Source of the DNA: SCUN01 sp046598935
GTDB lineage: Bacteria > Acidobacteriota > Vicinamibacteria > Vicinamibacterales > SCN-69-37
Assembly (NCBI GenBank): GCA_046598935.1
Contig: JBKJHW010000033.1
Coordinates: 1-43,367, forward strand
Direction: 5' to 3'
DNA length: 43,367 nucleotides
Position numbers and translations under genes: made by a program. Below the pieces are notes generated by a model. The model searched no databases. It was not told the DNA's origin and worked only from the letters and a program-made list of their open reading frames with translations. Shown here piece after piece: positions 26,232 to 33,036 of the stretch. The first letter of the stretch is position 1. Each line of letters opens with the position of its first letter.

Positions 26232-26260
26232 TTGACGCCCTCACACTGCTTCCTTACAAT
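26232..26260 (+). promoter_or_regulatory. Sigma70-type promoter for the lasso-peptide-like operon
   Basis: TTGACG at 26232-26237, a 17-base spacer, then TACAAT at 26255-26260; both hexamers are one base off consensus at ideal spacing. A transcript start near 26267 would give a ~22-base leader to the ATG at 26289. It lies in the 101-bp gap between divergent operons. On the other strand a TTGACG word and TATGAC-like word are also present but less convincing. Confidence 0.6.
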
Positions 26261-26288
26261 ACAATCGGACTTCTCGGATCGAGAGCCC

Positions 26289-26585
26289 ATGGACTCTATT
26301 TTCCCGAAAAACGGCGCAATCCTTCCCCACCCGGATGTTGTCTGGCGGGAAGTGGATGGCGAAGTTGTCCTCCTGAACGTGGTGACAGGCCAATATTTCG
26401 GCTTGGACCCCGTGGGATCTCAGGTATGGATGTTACTGCAGTCTGCGGGTCCCAAAGGCGCGAACCTGCTGTCTCTTTGCGGCCTCGTGACGGCAGCATT
26501 TCAGGTGGATTCGGCAACCGCCGAACGGGACCTCGCCGCCCTGATCGACGAACTTCTTACACAGCAGCTTCTGGTCGTCGCCTGA
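26289..26585 (+). CDS. PqqD-like RiPP recognition element protein (lasso B1)
   Basis: A 98-residue protein. I chose ATG 26289 because the frame upstream (from 26232) overlaps the promoter and looks non-coding. The PqqD fold is recognised by WREVDGEVVLLNVVTGQYF, GLDPVGSQVWMLLQ, then a final helical part AERDLAALIDELLTQQLLVV. PqqD/RRE proteins bind the leader of a ribosomally made peptide; in lasso systems the stand-alone form is B1 and hands the leader to protease B2 and cyclase C. Here it is the first gene of the operon, seven bases before the cyclase gene. It should bind the leader of the precursor at 30530. No protease partner is encoded in the window. Confidence 0.85.
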   Translation: MDSIFPKNGAILPHPDVVWREVDGEVVLLNVVTGQYFGLDPVGSQVWMLLQSAGPKGANLLSLCGLVTAAFQVDSATAERDLAALIDELLTQQLLVVA

Positions 26586-26592
26586 GTCACGC

Positions 26593-28389
26593 GTGGGCGT
26601 GATCGCCGGAGGCGTTCCGCTTGATCCGGCCTCGCCCGAGGCGCGTTCCGTTCTGACGATTCGTTCCGCCGATCGCCGTTGGCTCGTCGCCTGGAGCGGC
26701 CGGATCGACAACCGCGCTCAGTTCGCGGATCGGTACGGCTTGGACAGTCCGGCTATTGATGGTGACGGCCAACTAGCGGCTGAAGCCATTGCGACGGGCG
26801 GCATCACGGCGCTTGGCGCCGGCATCGGTGATTTTGTCGTGGTGGCCTGGGACACGCTCGATCGCCGGCTTTGGCTTGCGCGCGATGCGATTGGATTCAG
26901 GCCGCTTTTTTATCTGCACGCGCGCGAACACGTCTGGTTTTCGACAGATCTGCGGTGGCTCGCCGACGGACCGGCCGCCGGCCGGCCGATTAACGAGGGG
27001 TACATCGCGGAGTACCTCGCCGGCGTGCCGGTGAGCAGCCACGAGACGCGTATCGAAGGAGTTGGGCGTGTCCTGCCTGCGGAGGCGTTGGCCTTCTCGT
27101 ACGGCGTCCGAGCGTTGGACCGCGTCGCGCTATGGCGCCCGCCGACGACGCTTCCCGCGCGGAGGTCTGACGCGGAACTCATCGAGGAGTTCCGCGTACG
27201 ATTCATCGCTGCCGTTTCACGCAGCATCGGTCAGGACCGCAGGCTCAGCGCGCAGCTGAGCGGCGGCCTCGATTCGACGTCTGTCGCGGCCGCGGCGCGG
27301 TCTATCTCAGGCCAGCCGCCCGATGCGTACTCGCTCGTCTATCCGTCGCTCCCAGTGTCGCTTGACGGCGACATGCTCGACGAGACGCCGTTCATTGATG
27401 CGGCAGTCAGCGAAATCGGCTGCCGGTCGATCCGCTTTGATCCGCTCGGCGCCGATGGACTTCAGCGCGTCGACTTTCTCCGCGTGATGACCCGGCACGG
27501 CGACGTCCCGGATTTTCCGGCGACCGATGCGCTCAACTACGCGCTGTTCACCCGCGCCGTCGCCGACGGGCACACGGTGATGCTGACCGGCCTCGGCGGT
27601 GACTATTGGCTCACCGGATCGACGTCCCGTATTCCGGCGCTTCTTCGACGCGGGAGGGTACTGGAGGCATGGCGCTTCCAGCGCGATGCGCGCCGCCTCG
27701 ATACGATCGGCGCGACTGCGGCGCAGATCCGCGCGCACCTGCTCGCGCGACTGACGCCGGAGTGGCTCAAATCCGCGTACCGCCGCGCGTGGACGCCGCG
27801 CCCGTGGCCGGCCTGGCTTCCTGACGAGTTCACAGCGCGCGCTGATCTTGGCGCGCGAATGCGCCGTCTGTCCGCGCGCGTGCCGCAGGTCGACGACGAC
27901 GTGTTGCAGGATTCGCTGATGATGGTCACGCTTGCCGGACCGCTGATCGCGCGTGAGTCGGTGTTCCGCGCGGCGACGGACGCCGGCGCGGCGGCTGGCG
28001 TTCAGTTCGACGTTCGCCACCCGATGCTCGACCGCGAGTTCATCGAGTTCGTGATGACGCTGCCCGACGACCTGCGCATGCGCGGCGGCCAGACCCGCTA
28101 CATCATGCGGCGCGCGCTCGGATCCTTGCTCCCGCCGATGATTCGCGATCGCGGATCGAAAGGCGACGCGACGACGGTGGTCGACGCGGCGATATCGATG
28201 CTGCTCGCGGGGCGTACGTCCATCGACGGCCGCGCGTCGGCGCGCGGATGGATCGATCCCGCGAAGCTGTGGCCGCGGCTTGAAGTGCTGTCGCTCGGCG
28301 ACTATCGCACGCGTTTGCCGGCTGAAGGCGACGACCACCTGTGGGCGGCCGTCGCCATCGAAACCTGGCTCACGGAGCGTGGGGCATAA
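26593..28389 (+). CDS. Asparagine-synthetase-like lasso cyclase (lasso C)
   Basis: A 598-residue protein starting at GTG 26593 (MGVIAGGVPLDP). It has the two-domain architecture of class B asparagine synthetases, but position 2 is Gly, not Cys, and no other Cys is near the start, so the glutaminase is inactive. The synthetase domain keeps the ATP pyrophosphatase loop SAQLSGGLDSTSV near residue 220 and GLGGDYWLTGS near 332. Inactive amidotransferase with intact PP-loop is the hallmark of lasso cyclases, which adenylate the Asp/Glu side chain of the core and close the ring with the N-terminus. Context (PqqD protein, precursor, HPr-kinase-like protein, exporter) supports this. Beta-lactam-type synthetases are an alternative, less likely here. 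Confidence 0.83.
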   Translation: MGVIAGGVPLDPASPEARSVLTIRSADRRWLVAWSGRIDNRAQFADRYGLDSPAIDGDGQLAAEAIATGGITALGAGIGDFVVVAWDTLDRRLWLARDAIGFRPLFYLHAREHVWFSTDLRWLADGPAAGRPINEGYIAEYLAGVPVSSHETRIEGVGRVLPAEALAFSYGVRALDRVALWRPPTTLPARRSDAELIEEFRVRFIAAVSRSIGQDRRLSAQLSGGLDSTSVAAAARSISGQPPDAYSLVYPSLPVSLDGDMLDETPFIDAAVSEIGCRSIRFDPLGADGLQRVDFLRVMTRHGDVPDFPATDALNYALFTRAVADGHTVMLTGLGGDYWLTGSTSRIPALLRRGRVLEAWRFQRDARRLDTIGATAAQIRAHLLARLTPEWLKSAYRRAWTPRPWPAWLPDEFTARADLGARMRRLSARVPQVDDDVLQDSLMMVTLAGPLIARESVFRAATDAGAAAGVQFDVRHPMLDREFIEFVMTLPDDLRMRGGQTRYIMRRALGSLLPPMIRDRGSKGDATTVVDAAISMLLAGRTSIDGRASARGWIDPAKLWPRLEVLSLGDYRTRLPAEGDDHLWAAVAIETWLTERGA

Positions 28390-28396
28390 TCACCCG

Positions 28397-29554
28397 ATGT
28401 CGCTCTTGATCGACACGCACCGGCAGTTTCTCGCGGACGCCGTGAGGCTCGACGCGTTTTCGCGGGCGATTACCGAGGCCGTTCGGCCCGGCGATGTCGT
28501 CGTCGATCTCGGCAGCGGCACCGGTGTGCTGGGCTTGCTCGCGTGCCGTGCGGGCGCCTCGCGCGTGTACTCAGTCGATCAGACAGGGATGGCGGCGTTT
28601 GCGCGCCGTATCGCCGCCGACAATGGATTCGCGGATCGTGTGATCGCGGTGCGCGGCCATTCGTCGCGCGTCGAGCTCCCGGAGCGCGTCGATGTCATCG
28701 TGTCGGACATGATCGGCCGGATCGGAATTCACAGCGGCAGCGCTGAGGCGCTGATCGATGTGCGCAACCGCTGGCTGCGGCCTGGCGGCTGGCTGATGCC
28801 GGCGGCGGTTGAGACATGGATCGCGCCGGTGGAGCAGCCCGCGCTTCACGCCGACGTCGATTTCTGGGCCGCTCCGGTTGCCGGTTTCGACATGTCGGCG
28901 GTGCGGCGGTCGGCCGCCAACACCGGGTATCCCTGCACATTCGAACCCGCGCAGTTGCTTGCGCCTGGCGCGATCGGCGCGCGATGGGAATATCGCGCCG
29001 GCGACGCGTCGTTTGCGCGCGGCACGGCCTCGTTTTCGGTCGCGCGTTCCGGCGTATTTCACGGTGTCGCCGCGTGGTTTGTGGCGCAGCTGTCTCCGTC
29101 GGTCACGATGACAAATGCGCCGGGCGCGCCGGACCGCATCAAGCGGCGCAATGCGTTTCTGCCGCTTGAGGCGCCGGTGCCGGTCGAGGCCGGCGACGTC
29201 ATCGATGTGACGCTCACGCTCAGGCCCGTCGACTTCGTGGTGTCGTGGAGCGTGCGCTGCTTGCGCGCCGGTCGTGAGATCGGTGCGACGCAGCAGTCGA
29301 CCCTGCGCGGCATGCTGCTCGAGCGCGAGGACCTTCTCAGTTCAGCCGAACATTCGAAGCCACTGCTTAACCGGTGGGCCGCCGCGCGCGCGTCGATCAT
29401 TGAGTTGTGCGACGGACGCCGCGAGCTCGGCGAGATCGAGCGGCTGGTGTTCGAGCGTCACGCTGCGCTCTTCGGTAACGCGATGCAGGCCAAGGTGTTT
29501 GTCGCCGAAGTCGTCGGCCGCTACGCCGAGACGGCGCCTGCGCGCCAGGCGTGA
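28397..29554 (+). CDS. PRMT-like methyltransferase fused to a C-terminal PqqD-like domain
   Basis: A 385-residue protein; the start is ATG 28397 (an open frame continues upstream inside the cyclase gene). The N-terminal part has a class I SAM site, VVDLGSGTGVLGLLACRAGA (about 34-53), and PRMT-type spacing up to VIVSDMIGRIGIHSG (about 98-112) and NRWLRPGGWLMP, followed by a beta-barrel-like region. At the double-E loop the first Glu is Asp (SDMIG) and the second aligns with Ser. Residues ~330-375 (IIELCDGRRELGEIERLVFE) resemble PqqD/RRE winged helices. It may methylate the precursor after leader binding; the predicted core has no Arg. It overlaps the kinase gene by four bases. I know no named family for the whole chain. 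Confidence 0.7.
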   Translation: MSLLIDTHRQFLADAVRLDAFSRAITEAVRPGDVVVDLGSGTGVLGLLACRAGASRVYSVDQTGMAAFARRIAADNGFADRVIAVRGHSSRVELPERVDVIVSDMIGRIGIHSGSAEALIDVRNRWLRPGGWLMPAAVETWIAPVEQPALHADVDFWAAPVAGFDMSAVRRSAANTGYPCTFEPAQLLAPGAIGARWEYRAGDASFARGTASFSVARSGVFHGVAAWFVAQLSPSVTMTNAPGAPDRIKRRNAFLPLEAPVPVEAGDVIDVTLTLRPVDFVVSWSVRCLRAGREIGATQQSTLRGMLLEREDLLSSAEHSKPLLNRWAAARASIIELCDGRRELGEIERLVFERHAALFGNAMQAKVFVAEVVGRYAETAPARQA

Positions 29555-30537
29555 CCACGCCCGTGCGGTATCGCCTGAGCGATCTCGTCTTCGAGAGCGC
29601 ATGTCCGCTTCCGGAGTTAATGCCGCTCTCGGAGGACGACACTGCTCGGCCGGAAGTGCGCGTCTCGTGGCACGACGCGCGCAGTTCCCCGCTCAACGGC
29701 GCGCAGTTTTCCGCATGGCTGACGGCGGAGGGTCCTGAGTGGCTGACGTTTGCGGACGCCGCCGGCGGTTTCCTCCTGACTTTTCCCGGGCACGGCCAAT
29801 TCGAAATCGCGCACGACGCATCCGTGGTCGGTGTGCACCCATTTTCACAGACGCCCCCCGACACGATGCGGCACCTGCTGCTCAATCAGATTCTGCCGCT
29901 CGTCCTCAGCAGGCGAGGCCGCCTGGTCATGCACGCGAGCGCGGTCAGCTATCGAGACCGGGTCGTCGCGTTTGTCGGCCGCTCGGGCGGCGGCAAATCG
30001 ACGCTGGCGATGGCGTGCGCGCGCGCCGGGGCGGCGATCGTGTCGGACGATTGCCTCGTGGTGAACCGGACGGCGTCGGGCTGGAGCACCGTGCCGTGCC
30101 ATGCCGGCGTCCGATTGTGGCCGGCGGCGCTCGCGCTGTTTGGCTGGCACGCTGAAGCGGGTGAGCCGGCGGCGCACTACTCGGACAAACGCCGCTTTGA
30201 TGAGGGGCATCACGGACTCGCGTTCGAAACGCGCAACCTGCCGCTCGCGGCGATTTTGTACCTGCCTCCACTCTCGGCGGGCGAGTCGCCCACCTCGGCC
30301 CTTGGCCCGGGCGCCCTCGCGCAAACGCTGCGGGGGCGCGACGCGGTGATGGCACTGGCGTCTGAATTCTTCCGGCTCGATTCGCGCGATGCATCCGAAT
30401 CGCGCCGCCAGTTCGACGCAATCAGCCGGATGGCCGCCGAGATCCCCGTCGAGATTCCCGAGCGGCAGCCGCCGGACGCCGCTGCGCGATCGTTGTTGTG
30501 TAGAATAACTGAGAGTTGGAGGCGCCCCCGTGACTGA
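29551..30537 (+). CDS. HPr kinase/phosphorylase-like protein (lasso kinase candidate)
   Basis: A 328-residue protein starting at GTG 29551. The P-loop VAFVGRSGGGKSTLAMACA lies near residues 140-156, and SDDCLVV near 164-170 is the acidic pair that follows in HprK C-terminal domains. Before it, VMHASAVSYRDRVVAF (HASAV) is the motif that precedes the P-loop in HprK-like proteins of RiPP clusters. The N-terminal 110 residues differ from the PTS regulator HprK. In paeninodin-type lasso clusters such kinases phosphorylate the C-terminal Ser of the precursor. Here the precursor ends in Leu with Ser two residues earlier, so the target residue is uncertain. The precursor gene starts inside its last codons. 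Confidence 0.78.
   Translation: MTTPVRYRLSDLVFESACPLPELMPLSEDDTARPEVRVSWHDARSSPLNGAQFSAWLTAEGPEWLTFADAAGGFLLTFPGHGQFEIAHDASVVGVHPFSQTPPDTMRHLLLNQILPLVLSRRGRLVMHASAVSYRDRVVAFVGRSGGGKSTLAMACARAGAAIVSDDCLVVNRTASGWSTVPCHAGVRLWPAALALFGWHAEAGEPAAHYSDKRRFDEGHHGLAFETRNLPLAAILYLPPLSAGESPTSALGPGALAQTLRGRDAVMALASEFFRLDSRDASESRRQFDAISRMAAEIPVEIPERQPPDAAARSLLCRITESWRRPRD
30518..30522 (+). promoter_or_regulatory. Ribosome binding site deciding the precursor start
   Basis: GGAGG at 30518-30522, seven bases before GTG 30530. It is one of the clearest Shine-Dalgarno sequences in the operon and lies inside the end of the kinase gene. It supports translation of the small precursor gene from GTG 30530 rather than treating the region as an overlap artefact. 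Confidence 0.75.
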
Positions 30538-30697
30538 AGATTCCCGCAACACCCCGACCGAGCCGCAGACGTCCGGTGGTGTCCGCCGCCCTTGGACTCG
30601 GCCGGTGCTCACCGCATACGGCCCGATCGGGAAGTTGACGCAGGGCAAGTCGGGCACGAAAGGCGACGGCACATCAGGGATGAAAAGCTGCCTCTAG
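30530..30697 (+). CDS. Lasso-peptide precursor candidate
   Basis: A 55-residue frame from GTG 30530 to TAG 30695-30697. Residues 22-37 read WTRPVLTAYGPIGKLT, which fits the lasso leader pattern Y-x2-P-x-L-x3-G-x5-T exactly except that Trp replaces Tyr. The Thr would be position -2, so cleavage after Gln38 gives the core GKSGTKGDGTSGMKSCL. The core starts with Gly and its only acidic residue is Asp8, giving an eight-residue ring with a nine-residue tail; Met13 and Lys14 are the bulkiest candidate plugs. The single Cys is penultimate. It lies between the kinase and the exporter genes, overlaps the former by eight bases, and has a strong ribosome binding site. Evidence is by pattern and context; no product is known. 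Confidence 0.8.
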   Translation: MTEDSRNTPTEPQTSGGVRRPWTRPVLTAYGPIGKLTQGKSGTKGDGTSGMKSCL

Positions 30698-31356
30698 CAG
30701 TCAGCGTTCGCTCCATTACGCATCAATTCAGCGAGAAGCGGCGGCTGTTCCGGCCGCCGCGGCCTGCAGTTCGGGCGTTGTCTTCGTTCTCCCTCACAGT
30801 TGAAGCCGGCCAGTTTGTCGCGGTCACCGGCGCGAACGGCGCCGGCAAGACCACCCTCCTCGAGATTCTCGCGACCTTGCTCGTACCCACATCAGGCGAC
30901 GTCTCTGTCTGCGGCTTCGACGTGCGCACCAATGCGCTCGACGTGAGACGGCACATCGCGTATGGCCCTGCCGGCGGCAGTTCGTTCTGGCCGCGACTCA
31001 CCGGCGCCGAGAATCTGCGGTTCTTCACGGCTCTGGCCGGCCGTGAATCCGCCGGCCGGCGCGATCAGATCGCCGCGGCCGGCGCCGACGTTGGCCTCGC
31101 CGCCGACGTGCTTGATCGCGAAGTCAGAACGTACTCCGACGGCCAGGCCCAGCGGCTCAATCTCGCGCGCGCGCTCTTGCGCGGCGCCGGCCTCTGGCTC
31201 ATCGACGAACCGACACGCAGCCTCGATCCCGATGGCCAGGCCGCCACATGGCGGCTTATCCGCGATCGTGCGCGCGAACGCGCGGCCACGGTGATCGCCG
31301 CGACGCACGACGTCCGCGGCGTGGCCGGCGTAGCGGACTTGACGGTAGCGCTCTGA
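30688..31356 (+). CDS. ABC transporter ATP-binding protein (exporter, lasso D candidate)
   Basis: A 222-residue ATPase if translation begins at CTG 30688 (MPLAVSVRSITHQF), which has AGGGA seven bases upstream and overlaps the precursor by ten bases. The only ATG/GTG/TTG start is TTG 30592, which would add 32 residues without conserved features that overlap the precursor gene in another frame. Walker A is TGANGAGKTTLLE, the signature motif is YSDGQAQRLNLARALL (a variant of LSGGQ), and Walker B is GLWLIDEPTRSLDPDG. It is an ABC-2-type exporter ATPase and pairs with the permease that follows. Transport of the mature peptide is inferred from context. Confidence 0.82.
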   Translation: MPLAVSVRSITHQFSEKRRLFRPPRPAVRALSSFSLTVEAGQFVAVTGANGAGKTTLLEILATLLVPTSGDVSVCGFDVRTNALDVRRHIAYGPAGGSSFWPRLTGAENLRFFTALAGRESAGRRDQIAAAGADVGLAADVLDREVRTYSDGQAQRLNLARALLRGAGLWLIDEPTRSLDPDGQAATWRLIRDRARERAATVIAATHDVRGVAGVADLTVAL

Positions 31357-32159
31357 TGACGTCGCGCGGCCTGCTCGAGCAGGGCAAGGCGCTCTTCTGG
31401 CGCGACCTGCTCACCGACGTGCGCCACCGCCTCATTTATCTGTTTCTCATCGCGGAAGCCACGCTCGCGCTCGTGTCGTACGCATTTCTCGCGCGCATCT
31501 TCGGCGACGCGCGCCCGGATGGTTACGAGCCGCTGGCGTTTCTCCTCGTCGGCATCGCCCTCACCGACAGCCTGACGACGTCGATCGTGTACCTCTCGCA
31601 GGGTGTGCGCAGCAACCAACAGGCCGGCACGCTGAAGGCGGTGCTCGCGATGCCGATTTCGGCTGTCCGGTTGATGTGGCTCTCTATGCCGTATCCGGCG
31701 GCGCGGGCCGCCGTCGACTTCATCCTTCTCATCGGTGTGGCGATTGCCCTCGGTCTGCCTGTCGCCGGGATCAACATCGGCGGCACGATCGTCGTGTTCA
31801 TCCTCGCGGTGCTGGCGATGACGGGCCCTGCGGTGGTGTCGGCGGCACTGGCCGTCGCATTCAAGCACGGCGATCCCGTGCGTTGGGCGCTCGCGTCGGT
31901 GACGTGGTTGTTGTCCGGCGTGCTCTATCCGACCGACGTGATGCCGTCCGTGCTTCAGACCATCGCATGGCTCTTGCCGACCACGCATGCGTTGACAGCG
32001 ATTCGCGCGACGATCATCGACGGCGCCAGCCTCGCGCGTGTGAGCGGGGACGTGGCCATGCTGGCAGGTTTCGCGGGGGTGGGTATCCCTCTGGCGCTCT
32101 GGATCTTCACGCTCGCGGTTGACTACGCGCGCCGCGAAGGCACGATCGGCTACTCATGA
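31356..32159 (+). CDS. ABC-2 type transporter permease
   Basis: A 267-residue protein; the start is ATG 31356, overlapping the ATPase stop as TGATG. It has about six hydrophobic segments, among them LIYLFLIAEATLALVSYAFL near the N-terminus, and the ABC-2 permease pattern GTLKAVLAMPISAVRLMW and WLLSGVLYPTDVMPSVLQTIAWLLP, followed by THALTAIRATI. It is the membrane partner of the preceding ATPase. Lasso exporters are often single-chain type D proteins with fused membrane and ATPase domains; a split ABC-2 pair is less usual. It overlaps the methyltransferase gene by four bases (ATGA), so export and modification genes are translationally linked. Confidence 0.83.
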   Translation: MTSRGLLEQGKALFWRDLLTDVRHRLIYLFLIAEATLALVSYAFLARIFGDARPDGYEPLAFLLVGIALTDSLTTSIVYLSQGVRSNQQAGTLKAVLAMPISAVRLMWLSMPYPAARAAVDFILLIGVAIALGLPVAGINIGGTIVVFILAVLAMTGPAVVSAALAVAFKHGDPVRWALASVTWLLSGVLYPTDVMPSVLQTIAWLLPTTHALTAIRATIIDGASLARVSGDVAMLAGFAGVGIPLALWIFTLAVDYARREGTIGYS

Positions 32160-32983
32160 AGAAGCGCTCTGGAAAGCGAGCGGCGACACCGGACGGCGCC
32201 GCCGGGTGGGACGAGTACGCGGCGTTCTACGACTGGGAAAACGCGCAAACCGTCGGGCGGCGCGATATCCCGTTCTGGCAATCGCTCGCCGGACGAACGC
32301 GCGGGAAAATCCTCGAGCTCGGCGCAGGCACAGGGCGGCTGACCGTGCCGCTCTCGCGCGTCGCCGGCCGGCGCGTCGTCGGCATCGATCGGTCCGCGCC
32401 GATGCTCGCGCGCGCTGTGGCGAAGCTCAAGCGCGCAAAAACGGAAGGTCGCAAACCGTCCCGCTACAGGAGCCGGCTTGTACTCGGCGATATCCGCGAG
32501 CTGCCGTTCGACGACCGATCATTCAAGCTGGTGATCGCGCCGTACGGCATGTTGCAGTCGCTCACGCGCGAGCGCGATCTGACGCGCGCGTTGGCCGAAG
32601 CGGGTCGCGTGCTCGCGCCCGGCGGTATCCTCGGCGTTGATCTCGTTCCCGATCTGCCCGCCTGGGACGAGTACCGCAGATCCGTGCGCTTTCGCGGGCG
32701 AATGGGAACAGCATCGGTCCGGTTGATCGAATCCGTTCGCCAGGATCGCACGAAAGGTTTGACGATCTTCGATCAGGAGTTCATCGAAACACGCCCCGGT
32801 GAGCGGCCGAAATCGCGCCGGTTCTCGCTGGCGTTTCGCACGCTGCCAGTCCCGCGGGTGGTGGCACGCCTCGAGACCGCCGGTTTCGAAGTCGAGCACC
32901 TCCTCGGCGACTATCGGGGCGGCAAGTGGGACGACCGAGCCGACGTCTGGCTGCTGCTGGCGAGACGGGCCAGGCGCCCCTGA
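32156..32983 (+). CDS. Class I SAM-dependent methyltransferase
   Basis: A 275-residue protein with ATGA start overlap at 32156. Motif I is ILELGAGTGRLTVPLSR, motif II VVGIDRSAPML, and the post-motif region DIRELPFDDRSFKLVIAPYGMLQ and RVLAPGGILGVDLV is that of the common Methyltransf_11/25 group. These enzymes methylate small molecules or peptides. It is the last gene of the operon before a 53-base gap to yebC. It may act on the lasso product or be an unrelated gene that shares the transcript; its sequence does not tell. The N-terminus is basic. Confidence 0.82.
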   Translation: MKKRSGKRAATPDGAAGWDEYAAFYDWENAQTVGRRDIPFWQSLAGRTRGKILELGAGTGRLTVPLSRVAGRRVVGIDRSAPMLARAVAKLKRAKTEGRKPSRYRSRLVLGDIRELPFDDRSFKLVIAPYGMLQSLTRERDLTRALAEAGRVLAPGGILGVDLVPDLPAWDEYRRSVRFRGRMGTASVRLIESVRQDRTKGLTIFDQEFIETRPGERPKSRRFSLAFRTLPVPRVVARLETAGFEVEHLLGDYRGGKWDDRADVWLLLARRARRP

Positions 32984-33009
32984 CGCGCCCGAGAGCGGCG
33001 TGTTAGGAT
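32980..33009 (+). promoter_or_regulatory. Possible promoter for yebC-ruvCAB
   Basis: CTGACG at 32980-32985 and TAGGAT at 33004-33009, separated by 18 bases, lie just upstream of yebC. Both are weak matches to sigma70 hexamers. A GGAG ribosome binding site stands eight bases before the yebC ATG. The position between two functionally unrelated operons makes a promoter likely, but these hexamers are only a candidate. Confidence 0.3.
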
Positions 33010-33036
33010 TTACCTCTTTTCGTTCCGGAGAATTCC

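Noticed and set aside
26232..26288. Longer start for the PqqD-like protein
   Set aside because: These codons coincide with a good promoter and would place the start codon over the -35 element; the PqqD fold begins after ATG 26289.
27307..28338. 343-codon minus-strand frame opposite the lasso cyclase-like gene
   Set aside because: It has the Arg-rich composition of a shadow frame and lies opposite a protein with an intact PP-loop.
30501..30506. TAGAAT as a -10 box for a private promoter of the precursor
   Set aside because: No acceptable -35 element lies 16-18 bases upstream. A weak internal promoter remains possible but cannot be supported.
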